In this document: piece after piece, positions 9,083-19,600 of the stretch | Layout: each line of letters starts with the position of its first letter | Position numbering within the stretch: position 1 is the stretch's first letter | Source: Adiantum capillus-veneris | Lineage: Eukaryota > Streptophyta > Polypodiopsida > Polypodiales > Pteridaceae | Assembly: GCA_014529385.2 (NCBI GenBank) | Contig: CM043948.1 | Span: 25,864,268-25,928,267, forward strand | DNA length: 64,000 bases | Reading direction: 5' to 3' | Program-made: the position numbers and the translations under genes | The notes under the pieces: generated by a model | Databases searched by the model: none | The model's input: only the letters and a program-made list of their open reading frames with translations | What the model was told of the DNA's origin: nothing

Positions 9083-10392
9083 CTAGTCAGACGTCTCATC
9101 GTGTCCAAGCGGCGTATCTGTCGGATTCTGCAAAAAAAGACAATAAGACAGCTTTCAGTAAGTATAAACATATAACGACATTTATAAAACAATACAAAAA
9201 ATAAAAAAGAGTAAACCCTAATACTAACCATGCCGCCGCGAGAACTGAGAATGTCCATCAGGGCGTTTAAGCCCTTCCTGCCTGCGTACTCGCGCTCGTA
9301 CGGTGTGGGATCACGTCCTGTCATCGACCACTGTCAAAACATATAGAGATTTCATTATGTTAGAACTAAAAAACTCATAAACCCTAAACTATCGAACATA
9401 AAGAGCAATGTGAAAACACTTACAAAATCGGCCTCAAATGATGCCCATCCACCGCTCCCCAAGTGGTGCGAGCTCCCTGCCTCTACTCGCGCTCTGGCTG
9501 CATCCTTTTGTTTCTTCCACTTGTCGGGATTCTCGTGCGCTGCTTTCTTCGCATTCTTCCAATCTTCTTTGGCCAGCCAATCTGGCCTGTTCCACCCATT
9601 CTTGATTGCGTTTTGCACTTCGGAACGCTTGTGTTTGCAGTATTCGCGCATTTGAATCTTCATCAGGTCTTCATTGAAGCGTTGATCCCGTGTTGGAACG
9701 GGAAACTCATCATGAAGTATGCTGATGACTCTGTTTTTTAAATCACTTGGTACTTCACTCCATTTGTTTAGTATGTAGTGTCTAAACAGCTGAGAGCAAA
9801 GACCACGCATGCGCGAGATCACCTTCTTGCCGTCATCATCCATGATGATGCCGCTGCTGATGTCGACGGAGTAAGGCAAGCCCTCTGGCCGGTGACGCAT
9901 GAACCTGGGTGTCTCGGCAGGGGTCTCTAGCGGCGTGTCGATGGGGGTACGGACGTCAAGTGTCTCCACCGGCGTCTGGGCCCCGAAGCGAGGAGTGTCG
10001 AGTGGGGTGGCTCCTGGCGGAGTAGGTAGAGGTGTGTAGCTTCTAGGAACAGTCAGCCGTACAAAACCTGGCGTAGATGGCGATGCTGTGGCTGGTGTGG
10101 GGGCGGGCAAAGAAGGGGAGGGTAAAGAGCCTCATCGAACACGAGGCGGTGTGGAGGCATCGGTGGCGGAATCCCCACAACAACCGCCACCGCCACCACT
10201 AGAGCGCCGGTGTCTAGACGAGTGTGAAGCTCGTCTCGTCGACGCCGAAGCTTCCGAGCGCGCCGAATGCTCCGAAAGAGAGGGAGATGCGGATGGAGTA
10301 GGAACGCGCGATGATGCGCCAGAGCGATGACGCTCCACGTACCACTGTCTCTGCTGCGGTGACAAAGAAGAAAGAAACTCCTCATCATCCAT
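9083..10392 (-). pseudogene. TNPA-like CACTA accessory protein gene (Transposase_24 / Ptta-En-Spm type), one in-frame TGA
   Basis: Three exons can be inferred from GT/AG signals: 10392-9424, 9330-9229 and 9127-9083. Together they give 372 codons in phase and end at TAG. The N-terminus is acidic (MDDEEF), followed by a Ser/Arg-rich and Gly-rich stretch, then a long run of TP repeats (about residues 95-150). A conserved globular part contains ISRMRGLC, HYILNKWSEVP and a Lys/Trp-rich helix region typical of plant En/Spm Transposase_24 proteins. Codon 87 is TGA (10134-10132), probably from CGA. In En/Spm the equivalent protein binds subterminal repeats. An intron may lie just before the ATG (CAG|GT ATGG context). 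Confidence 0.7.
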
Positions 10393-10664
10393 ACCTGCAT
10401 TAAACACACGAATATTTAAACTTAATATTGAATGAATAGAGTAGACAATGACGCAAAGACCATTAAATACAATGACGTAATGATGCATATAATTACAATG
10501 ACGCAATGAATTGAGTGATAGAAGAGGCAAGTCGAAAACTCAGAATTTTCAATCAAAAGATGTGAGCGCGAGTAGAAAAGAGCGTTATACACCATGGAAG
10601 GTACTTAGAGAGCCAGAGCTTTTACAACACGGAGCAAAATTGTTCAAATACAATATTTGTGGCT

Positions 10665-13600
10665 TTAAGAGATCTCTCTCTCATCCTCGCATAACTCAGC
10701 ATAACTTCCTATATCTATATAGAGCTCTCCGTTTAAACACATATCCTCTGTTTCATTTTGTAGCTCCTCTGCATGCACCCCATATAGAGTAGTAGCATCT
10801 TGATGCTCGTCTGGCACCACGTCTGGCACCACCGCAGCGGCTTCTGATTGAGCATCTTCTCTGATCTCCTCCATTGATGTCGTTGTGATTGGCACATGGT
10901 AGCCTTCATACGTCCTTGCACTACGAGGGGCTACCTCTATGACGTACCACCAGTTTGATGTAGACTTTGTAGGATGAAATATTACCTGCCAGAGCCACAT
11001 AACTTACATGAGAGCTTTCAAGCACATAACTTGTAAAAGGGGGATGTTAACTATTTACATACTTACTTGTTCACAATGCTCGGGTAGTACGAAAGTGTCT
11101 CTTAGGTCAGTCCATTTCTTAGTAGAATCCACCTCAAGAAAACCAGACTCTCCTCTACGCACAGTAGCGTTGCGACCCTCCATGATTATCTTGAACCATT
11201 GCACGTCGAACAAGTCGACAAAAAATCCTCTGTAATCGATCCTCAAAATCTCTTGCAGCGTGCCGAAGTAAGTGAGTTCCGCCACCACAGGATCTGCATC
11301 AGAGGAACGTCGTCGACTAGACTGTTCAAATTTTGCCATGATTCCACAATCTTGAGTAAAACGCTTTTTGTCGATTCGTTCCACCCTAAAATGTCGACCT
11401 TTACACCATGCTGCTGTGTATGACTTATACTACAACGAACAAAGATTATGAGTGGTTGTTCAAACGTTTATAAATAAAGTCACTTGCTAGTCGTACATTG
11501 CAAACTTACCTTGGTCGCGCAACCTCGAGAGTACTCCCACTCTTCTTCAGTCACTTCGTCACCGCATTGTTGTGCGCTTTTCAATTGGTTGTGCAACCAT
11601 CTTAAGCTCATGAAGGTTGGTAGGCTCTCCAGAACCGCTGGATAGTGCATTGGTGGTCGTCTTCCCCGTCTCCACTCGATTCGTGCCCTTTGTCGCTCTT
11701 GCTTTGCATCCTCATATTGTGAAATCCACTTTTGCATCACTGGATTGTGAAGCATGCAAAATCGGTTGATTTTAGCCTCTAGATCTTCCGTCATCTTCTT
11801 CTCAACACCGAGATTGCACATGACAATCCCAGATATGCGCTCATCATCTATGGTTCGCCATAGCGTGTCCCGGGATTTATCAAATCCGTCTAGCCACTCT
11901 CCAATGTACACTAGGGACTCTGATACCAACCAACCTTCTGCCATGCTACCCTCCGGACGTGCCTTTTGACGCACATATCCCTTAAGCGTTTTCATGAAAC
12001 GCTCTAAGAGGAACATCCATCTGGAATGAACTGTGCCAGCTATTTCCACCTCATCAACTATGTGAACAAGAAGATGCACCTGAATGGTTAGCATTGTAGT
12101 AGGAAAATGTTTCTCAAACATGCACACAAGCTCCGCAGCATTTAGTTTGGCGAATGGTATGGAGTCTACGTTGATCTCCTTTTGTGAGATCCATTGCACC
12201 AGCTTTGCAAGTTTGTAGATTGTGTTACGGATGTCGAGAGACAAACATCTCTCAATGGCAACCGATAAAATAAACTGTAAAGTATGTGCAGCAATGATAT
12301 TAAAGTCCACATTTTATGCAATGATATTAAAGTCCACTATGAACGTACCTGACACATTTTATGCCAATCGTGTGACTTCAAACCGGTAAGCTTTCCGTCT
12401 TTAGTAAAACACGTTCGGAGCGAGTGCATTACGCCAGTGGGGGTCCGCAAAGATCGAATGGTCTCTTTTACTTTGCGTTCTTGGGCTCCTGTGAAAATCC
12501 ATGGTGCTTTAGGGAGTTTTATCGATCCATCAGACGCTGTTTGCGGCCAATATTGCTCCATACGATCCACATTTCTAAGGTCAACTCTGGCTCCCAAACT
12601 ATCTTTCTTGCCGGTCAAATGGTCCCATAGTAGATTACCCACATTCTTGAATATGTGCATTGGATCGAGCAAGTGATTGATCATGAGTCGGGGCCAGTAT
12701 GGTAACTCGTACCATAGAGATAGTCTCTTCATCCCTGGAGGCAATCCGTCATCGCACATCTCCTTCTGCTCTAACCATGCTTGTGCAGACATCCTTGGTG
12801 GCTCTCTTCCCAAAAAGCCGTCGCGTAACACATGATTCTCTGGAAGATACGCTTGATGACCTTCGTAGATTTGCCTCTTCAGTGAGGGTGCCCTACGTGC
12901 ATTCAGTCTAGGTCCACATGCTCTGTATCCGCTTGTTTGAAGCCCTGCATGTATACACATGATAATAGATCAACTATGGGAAAAAACAAGATTTACAGTG
13001 TCTGAGTGAGGAGTGTCAATAGATCACCTGAGCATTCTGTTAGCCCGGGATAGTCATGCATGGTCCACATTAGAATGCCTCTGATCAAAGCATTCCGTCG
13101 TCCTGTGTGTCGGCTCATATCCACCACCTCTATGCCAATCCACAATTGTTGTAGCTCTTCCAATAGTGGACGAAGATACACATCCATATTCCCCACTTTA
13201 TATCGCCCTGGCACAATCAAGCTTAGCCATAGGTGCCCCTTCTTCGTAGTCAACCACGGGGGAATGTTGTAGTTGACGATGACAACGGGCCATACACTGT
13301 AAGATGTTGATCTTTGACCAAATGGATTTACGCCATCCATAGCCAGGCCTAAGCGCAAATTTCGAGCTTCCCTGGCAAAATCCGACCATGTTCCATCTAT
13401 ATGTTTCCACGCTACGCAATCTGTAGGAATTCGTAGCACACCATCCGAAGATTTATTCTCCTCATGCCATGATGCTAGGGCGGCCATGGACTTACATTCG
13501 AAGAAATGCTTGATGTGAGGAAGCAGAGGGAAATGTCGCAAAACCTTTTGTGGAATTTTTGTCCCATGGAGATCTACTCGATATCTTTCGGAATCACATT

Positions 13601-13934
13601 TCGGACACTTCTCCATGTCTATGTATTCCCCTCTGAAAAGAATGCAGTCATTAGGACAAGCGTGGATAGAATTGTAATCCATCCCCAAGTTTCGCAAAAT
13701 CTTTCTTGCTTCATCTCGGGAATCTGGCATCACATTGTCAGCTGGTAGTATGTGCTCTTTCAGCAATCTACACAACATAAAAATATGATACAGTCGTGTA
13801 AAAATCTATCAGATCATTATACATTTAGAGTTCTATTAAAGTAAACTAGTTGTAATAGATCACCTGAAAAGCGCTGTGACGCTAGTGTCACTCCATCCAA
13901 ACTTTGCCTGCATGTTGAGAAGAACCAGGAGTGC
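10665..13934 (-). pseudogene. CACTA transposase (TNPD/TNP2-like), exons 1 (end) to 6, cut off from its 5' part
   Basis: Inferred exons: 13934-13864 (rest of exon 1), 13767-13028, 12944-12349, 12274-11510, 11429-11067 and 10985-10665 (TAA). All junctions have GT/AG and phases agree. Exon 2 carries the Transposase_21 zinc-binding part (HACPNDCILFRGEY, CPKC) and AMDGVNPFGQRSTSYS. Exon 3 has HLLDPMHIFKNV and ends at HDWHKMCQ, equivalent to the family HDYHVLMQ. Exon 4 is DUF4218-like (HLLVHIVDEVEIAG, SRWMFLLERFMK, VRQKARPEGSMAEGW). Exon 5 is DUF4216-like (VDLFDVQWFKI). Exon 6 is an acidic tail. No internal stop is seen. With 22878-23344 it gives 1,105 codons, interrupted only by the nested retroelement. 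Confidence 0.88.
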
Positions 13935-14184
13935 TGTGCGCTCCTTGCCGCACTGTCGAAGCAAGGGACTTGCCAATACACCGTATGCGAGCCACAAACG
14001 GCTCCAAGCACACAACAAGCCTAAACTAGCAAGCTCAAGAAAACAAAGGGTGTGTCACTCACCGCTCTACGCTCGCCTTCGTGGTGGATTTCTCGCCGCG
14101 ATGAAGAAGAAGCTGCAGTCGTGCCGCGCTCAACCGCTTCGCCGCCGTCGTGCCTTCGTAATGCTCGATCGCACACACACTCTC

Positions 14185-14219
<35 letters not shown>

Positions 14220-14512
14220 AGGAGGTGAAGAAGAAGAAGATGGAGATGGAGCAAGAGCACTCTTCAATTGCACAAATGAGAGAATGAGTAAAAATTAGGT
14301 TTAGTTGGCTTTTATAGGAGCTCACCCCATTCACACTTGGGTACCCATGCTTAGCCAACTAACCCCTTGAATGTCCAAGTTAAAGTGCACCTCTCATCGA
14401 CGATCACTCTACCTTTCCTTATTGGACCGACAAGCCCGGTACCTGACTCTACCAAATACATAATACACGTCCGTCGTAGGTGATGGGTGTCCGTGTGCCG
14501 TGAGGGTTAACA
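13935..14512 (-). repeat. 3' LTR of the Gag-protease element
   Basis: 578 bp, TGTGCG on the left edge and AACA on the right edge as written on +. It contains a CT/CA microsatellite (about 14180-14218) that differs in phase from the other LTR. Confidence 0.92.
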
Positions 14513-16122
14513 TGCCCCCCTTCCTGATGTAGATTCCGTCCTCGGAAGCTATTGAGTTAAAGCTGGTTCGTCGAGGTGGAAGAGCATTTGAGATGAATGT
14601 CCTTAGCCTTCTTCAGTCACTGCAAAATCAAACAACATTGGCACAGTAATTGCATTCTCTTAAAAAGCATATGCAGTTTTAGGTAGACACATTGATTGGT
14701 AAAAGAATTTCAAACAATTTGATAGCAATGAACATTAAATTGCAATGTAATCAAATGCATAAACAGATGTAAAGGTAAAAAATTAAACAAGTCTGGGGTC
14801 ACTAATTTGACGGTCGAAAAGCACTAGAGATCGAATATTAATACCATGGGTAAGCTTCTTAATTTTCTGTGGTCAATTAAGTTGTTTAATCGCGAGAGCC
14901 AAGTATTCATGTTCGAGGGCTGACTAGAGGCTATATGTAGAAAACTTTGTAGTTAAGCTACCATAAAAGGAATTTCTCATGAAATCATCGCCTGACTGAT
15001 TACTTTTTCTTTGACCCCCCAAAGTCTTTTCACACTGATTCAATTTTGAAGTGGGTGCTTATTTTGTATGCCTTGGGTTTTTTTCTTTTCAAGGAAAAGC
15101 GCCCACACTGGGAACCTCTAGGGCTCTAGTACCATAGGCGATACATGTGAGTGAAGTACCAAATCAAGCTGAGATTTCTCTTCCAGCTTAAAATTTTACA
15201 TTGTGGCACTTTGATTTTTTGTTTGTTCATTTTCAGCATTTTAATTTTGTAACTTTGGGAGGTCATATAACACTGTTACCCTCCCCAGGCTCATCACATT
15301 AGTAAACTCCCTTTATAATACGTAAGCTAAAGGTCAATAGGGTTAAGCCCACTAGAAAGCCCTAGTACATTTCATACAATGCTGCCTAAATCGGATTAAG
15401 AACCTAAGTAACCATTGCTTATTAGGAAGGCATTCCCCATGGTATTAAGAGAAGATTTCTAATACCTAGCTTGGTCAAACTAGCTTAGTCGGACTGCTTG
15501 ATTTTTAAACCTAGACAAGTGATTATGACAAAACATTACATTGAATTAAATGTTGGATACTAAGCCGATGCGCTGAATAGTATGCTACCAATCACAATCA
15601 AAGCAGACAAACATGGATGCAAAAAGATAAGGGCAATGCTAATGGACAAGAAACACCTGTTTGTGTCGATGGTCGCGCTTGATTTGAAGGTTCCATGAAG
15701 GTCCAAATCCTATCAATAGCAACACGTTCCTGTACACACTAGGAAACAAAAGGAATACCTCCAGGAGGCACATCAGTGGGAAAAGAGAACTTCACTAATC
15801 ACTCAACTCTAAAACAGAAACACTCCTATCGTACTAATTTTACCTACCCTCCATCACTCAAGTGATGAGGATCAAAGGTGTTTTATGGCGTAGGTTTCTG
15901 TTTCACTGTACCAAATGTGACCTGTGTAGGTCTGAGTCAATGTTTTGACTTTAATGTGCATACTCGTTTGCTAATTGCTCTTGCTCTTTTTTTTTTTTTT
16001 GTGAGTATAAAGCTTTATATGTACATTCCCTAAGATTGGAATTGAGAGGTCAGGGAAAAAGGTTGAGAGGGAAACAAATGAATGATGACTGTCAGCAAAC
16101 ACTCCCCCCTTCCTTGGGTAGA
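14513..16122 (-). other. Non-coding 3' region of the Gag-protease element
   Basis: About 1.6 kb lies between the last ORF and the 3' LTR. This is where pol would sit in an autonomous element. No RT, RNase H or integrase motif and no long ORF is seen on either strand. Confidence 0.6.
14514..14524 (-). other. Polypurine tract of the Gag-protease element
   Basis: On the - strand AGGAAGGGGGG precedes the 3' LTR by two or three bases. Confidence 0.75.
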
Positions 16123-16665
16123 TCATACCGTTTGAAATGAGCTTGTCACCCTTTGAAACCAATTATTCCAGTTGGTAAGAGGTGAGGATTTTTGCCAGTA
16201 GTTTTCTATTACCCTAGGTGCCTTGTCAAGCTGCAAGGGTGGTAAGGTACTCTCCCAGGATCGAACTTGAAGTGGTTCATCAGGTGATTCTTGAACACTG
16301 GGAGGTGTGGATTCTTTTGTAGCTTCATTGAGGTCCACTACTATAGATGGAGGCTGTGTAGAAGCTTTTACCTCTATGGATGTATTACATGAGGAGCTAG
16401 AGGCTTCATGGGACTCCCCCCTTCCTGAGCTAGGTGGAACAAATCGTTCTTTCTTTGGTACCCAAACTAGCTCGGGAGCGGGTGTGTAGCATTCTGTGAT
16501 TTTTTTCTTTTCACGATCATTGATTCGTTTTGGAGCTACGGGATTGGGCTCACTTGGGTCAGGTGATAGGTAAGAGCACAATCTACGTTTTGGCACCCAG
16601 ATTTGATCATTTCCTTGATAGTAGCCTTGGGCTTCCAATAGTCGTTTAGGGATCCATCGCAACAT
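16123..16665 (-). CDS. Second ORF of the Gag-protease element, overlapping ORF 1 in the -1 frame
   Basis: 180 codons, overlapping the end of ORF 1 by 130 bases in the -1 frame. It has three W(V/I)PK motifs (RWIPKRLL, IWVPKRRL, VWVPKKERF), and ORF 1 has a fourth (KWVPKASL) shortly before the overlap. The motif series therefore continues across the two frames. That suggests either that the frames were once one and a small indel separated them, or that a -1 shift joins them. I see no canonical slippery heptamer. The rest is rich in Pro, Ser and Glu. Function unknown. Confidence 0.5.
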   Translation of the reverse strand: MLRWIPKRLLEAQGYYQGNDQIWVPKRRLCSYLSPDPSEPNPVAPKRINDREKKKITECYTPAPELVWVPKKERFVPPSSGRGESHEASSSSCNTSIEVKASTQPPSIVVDLNEATKESTPPSVQESPDEPLQVRSWESTLPPLQLDKAPRVIENYWQKSSPLTNWNNWFQRVTSSFQTV

Positions 16666-19600
16666 CTTTTCTTACTTTTCTTGGAGCGAGTGGTACGTTT
16701 CTTACCAGGCTTCTGTTTTTTAGCACTAGCTATGGTCACTAAAGAAGCTTTAGGGACCCACTTGTATGTTTTCTTCGTTACATTAGGATGAGTTTTGTCA
16801 GAAGCGATATGCATTGCTTGTAGCATATTTAAGGGTATAGGCATTTCATCCCCCTCATGTGTTACCCAGGTCGTCCCCCTATTTCCCCAAGTGTCTATGG
16901 TTGATGCTAGGTGGACCCAATCCACATTGTCTGATTCCGTCATACCCGGTAACACATCCATGTAAGGAGAATCTTGGCCAATGTCTGTATCCTTCTTACA
17001 AGTGTAACAATATTGTAGTGGGGCCGAGTGAACTGTGGTGTCAGAGCGATGATCAATAATGGTTTTACTCCCTAAGGGGTGTACCTTACCAGTCACCAAA
17101 TCCACTCTAAGGACAAAGTCTTGGAATTGCAAATAGACATGATTTTTAGACCAATCGTGAACCATTTGTGCTTCCCTCATGAATGGTCGTCCTAAAATCA
17201 TTTCATATGACATAAGGTGTTTAGAGACATCCATTACAATGAACGTATGTCGTACCTTGTGTCCTAGAACTTTGATCTTAAGATCCTTGAGCATCCCCAT
17301 AGGTTTGGCTATGGTACCATTTGCCATCTTTACCACAATGTTAGTAACACTGAGGCGGGGTTTTCCCATGGATTCCCAACAATCTTTTGTAACGATGCTA
17401 ACTCCCGCACCACCATCAAGAATTCCCTTTATAGTTAATCCCTTGGTAGTGATGGGTAGGGTCGCATTAGACTCGTCGCCTTCAAAATACTGCCCTAATT
17501 CGTTAATGGGTACCTCAATCACAGACTCGTGTCCATCTAAGTCAAGTGATTGCACATGATTTTCCTCATCAATCATAATCGAGTCAGGCCTATTTGGTTG
17601 CGCAAACTGCGGTAATCCCGTTCGTAGCTCTCCGTTAAGGAATGCTCGAAGTGCAAGGAATAACTCAGGATCTCCATACAGCTTTTCTATGATCGTGGTT
17701 CGGACCTCAGAAGACATGAAGTCCACTAGTTTGGAAACATTCATTGGCGTTTTGCAGGGTGTAGGTCCTTGACTAGGAACTGGTGAGGATGGAATCTCAT
17801 ATTCCTCAATGGGATCAGGTATTCCTTCGTTAAACATCCTTCCCAACAAGAAGGGTGTATGCTCACTTTCTGATGTCCCATCCTCACTCCCTTCTTGGAT
17901 GATACTAGATATGGCTAACGGTCTATGGTTCATGTGAGGTGGATGAACTTGCGTGGGAAACACTGTGTCATGAATTTTGACCTGCATGGGTTCTGGTTCT
18001 AGTTTCCTTTGAGTCTCCTCCACTAAACCTCTTAGATGTTTCACCTGCTTAATCTCGTCTACAGGGTTTGGGTACGTCCCAATCTTCTTTTTACGATTTT
18101 TCCCTTTTTGCCCCTGAGGTTTATCTTGGGGGTCTTGGATTGGATTTGGAAACACTTGTGGTGTTTTCAAAGGCTCTTTATGGTTTTCTCTCATTCGGTT
18201 TTCATTTGGTTCCATGTTACCGTTTTCTTTGTCGGTCTTTCCCTTTGTGGTATTGGTTCTAGTCTCCATTGTCTCGACTGAATCTGAATCATCCTCGAGG
18301 TCATTCATATACACGGGGTCATCTCCTGTTCCTATGTTTGTTTTGGAACTTGGCTTTGAATTTTCCGTATTCTGCGACTTCTTCCTTCGTGTCTTCTTTT
18401 TCTTTGCTTGGATAACTGACGCGGTATCTCTCTCTTCGAGGATATGTCCTGGCCCTTGAAGCATGGACCGTGTAATCGCATAAGCGGGTGCGACGGGTGG
18501 TATTGGCGATGTCACACTAGCAATTTCGACCAAATTCAGGGGTGTGATTTTAGGCACATTTGGGTTATAGGGGCATTGGGCAATCAAGTGATCTATGCCA
18601 CAACGATTACATGTGAGTATTGGCATTGCGGACGTGCTCCCTTGATTCACTTGCATCTGTGCAGCATTCTTTTGCAGCCTAATAGGGCACTCCGCTACTC
18701 GATGTGGTCCACCACACTCGTAGCATTGAAGAGGTGGCCTCCTAGCCTGGGTGTTGATATTTTGACCTCTGGATGCGAGAGCAGCAGCTTGATAAACCGG
18801 CTTGACTTGTCCCCAACAATCTTCCATGTAGTATATAGGACACTCTTCTAATGTATCAAGTCCGTAGGCAATACTAGTGTCTATTTCCTCCTCACAGCCA
18901 TCTGGATAAGCATTTGATGGCTCGCAACCCACTTGGTTCATAGGGGCGACTCTTGGATGCGGGGGCTGCGGTCCTAGCACAGGAGGTGGTAGCGGTGTAG
19001 CTTGTACAACATTTTGAGGTCTAGGGACCATGTGTTGCGGTAGTTGCTCAACAGGTGGAGTAGGCATCAATACAGGAGGTCGAGGCGCATCCGTCCAGGC
19101 TACAGGTGGTCTATTTGCCATCATACATTTGATCATTAAACAATCCTTAGCTTGGTGACCATACCTACCACATGCGTTGCAAGTTCCATTAAATTTTACT
19201 CTAAACGTAGGGCACTCACTAGTGCTATGTGGACCTAAGCAAATGGAACACCATTGTTGCTCCCTTCTTGGATACATGTGACTATTTTGAGGGGGTCGAT
19301 TATCCTTAAGATACTCTTGGATTGCCTTGGTGAGGTCTGTCAAGAATGTCTCAAATACCTTTGGCTCATTGGCAATGGGCTTTGCAGTCATGGGTTCATA
19401 CTCAATGGCTTGTGAGCTAGTGGATCTCGTGTCAGTAGACACCCTCATGCCTGCTATCATCAAGTTGTCCTCTAATTGGATTTCATTGGCAGTGACATCT
19501 TCCCAGGTTGTGATACCTCTAATCACTAGTCCATTATAGATTCCTTCATTCCTCAACCCTCGAATGAATCGATCAAGCAGTTGGTTATTGTTGAAGCGCT

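Noticed and set aside
9410-9741. + strand ORFs opposite the TNPA-like gene
   Set aside because: Shadows of the - strand gene, whose exons have consistent phase, splice sites and family motifs.
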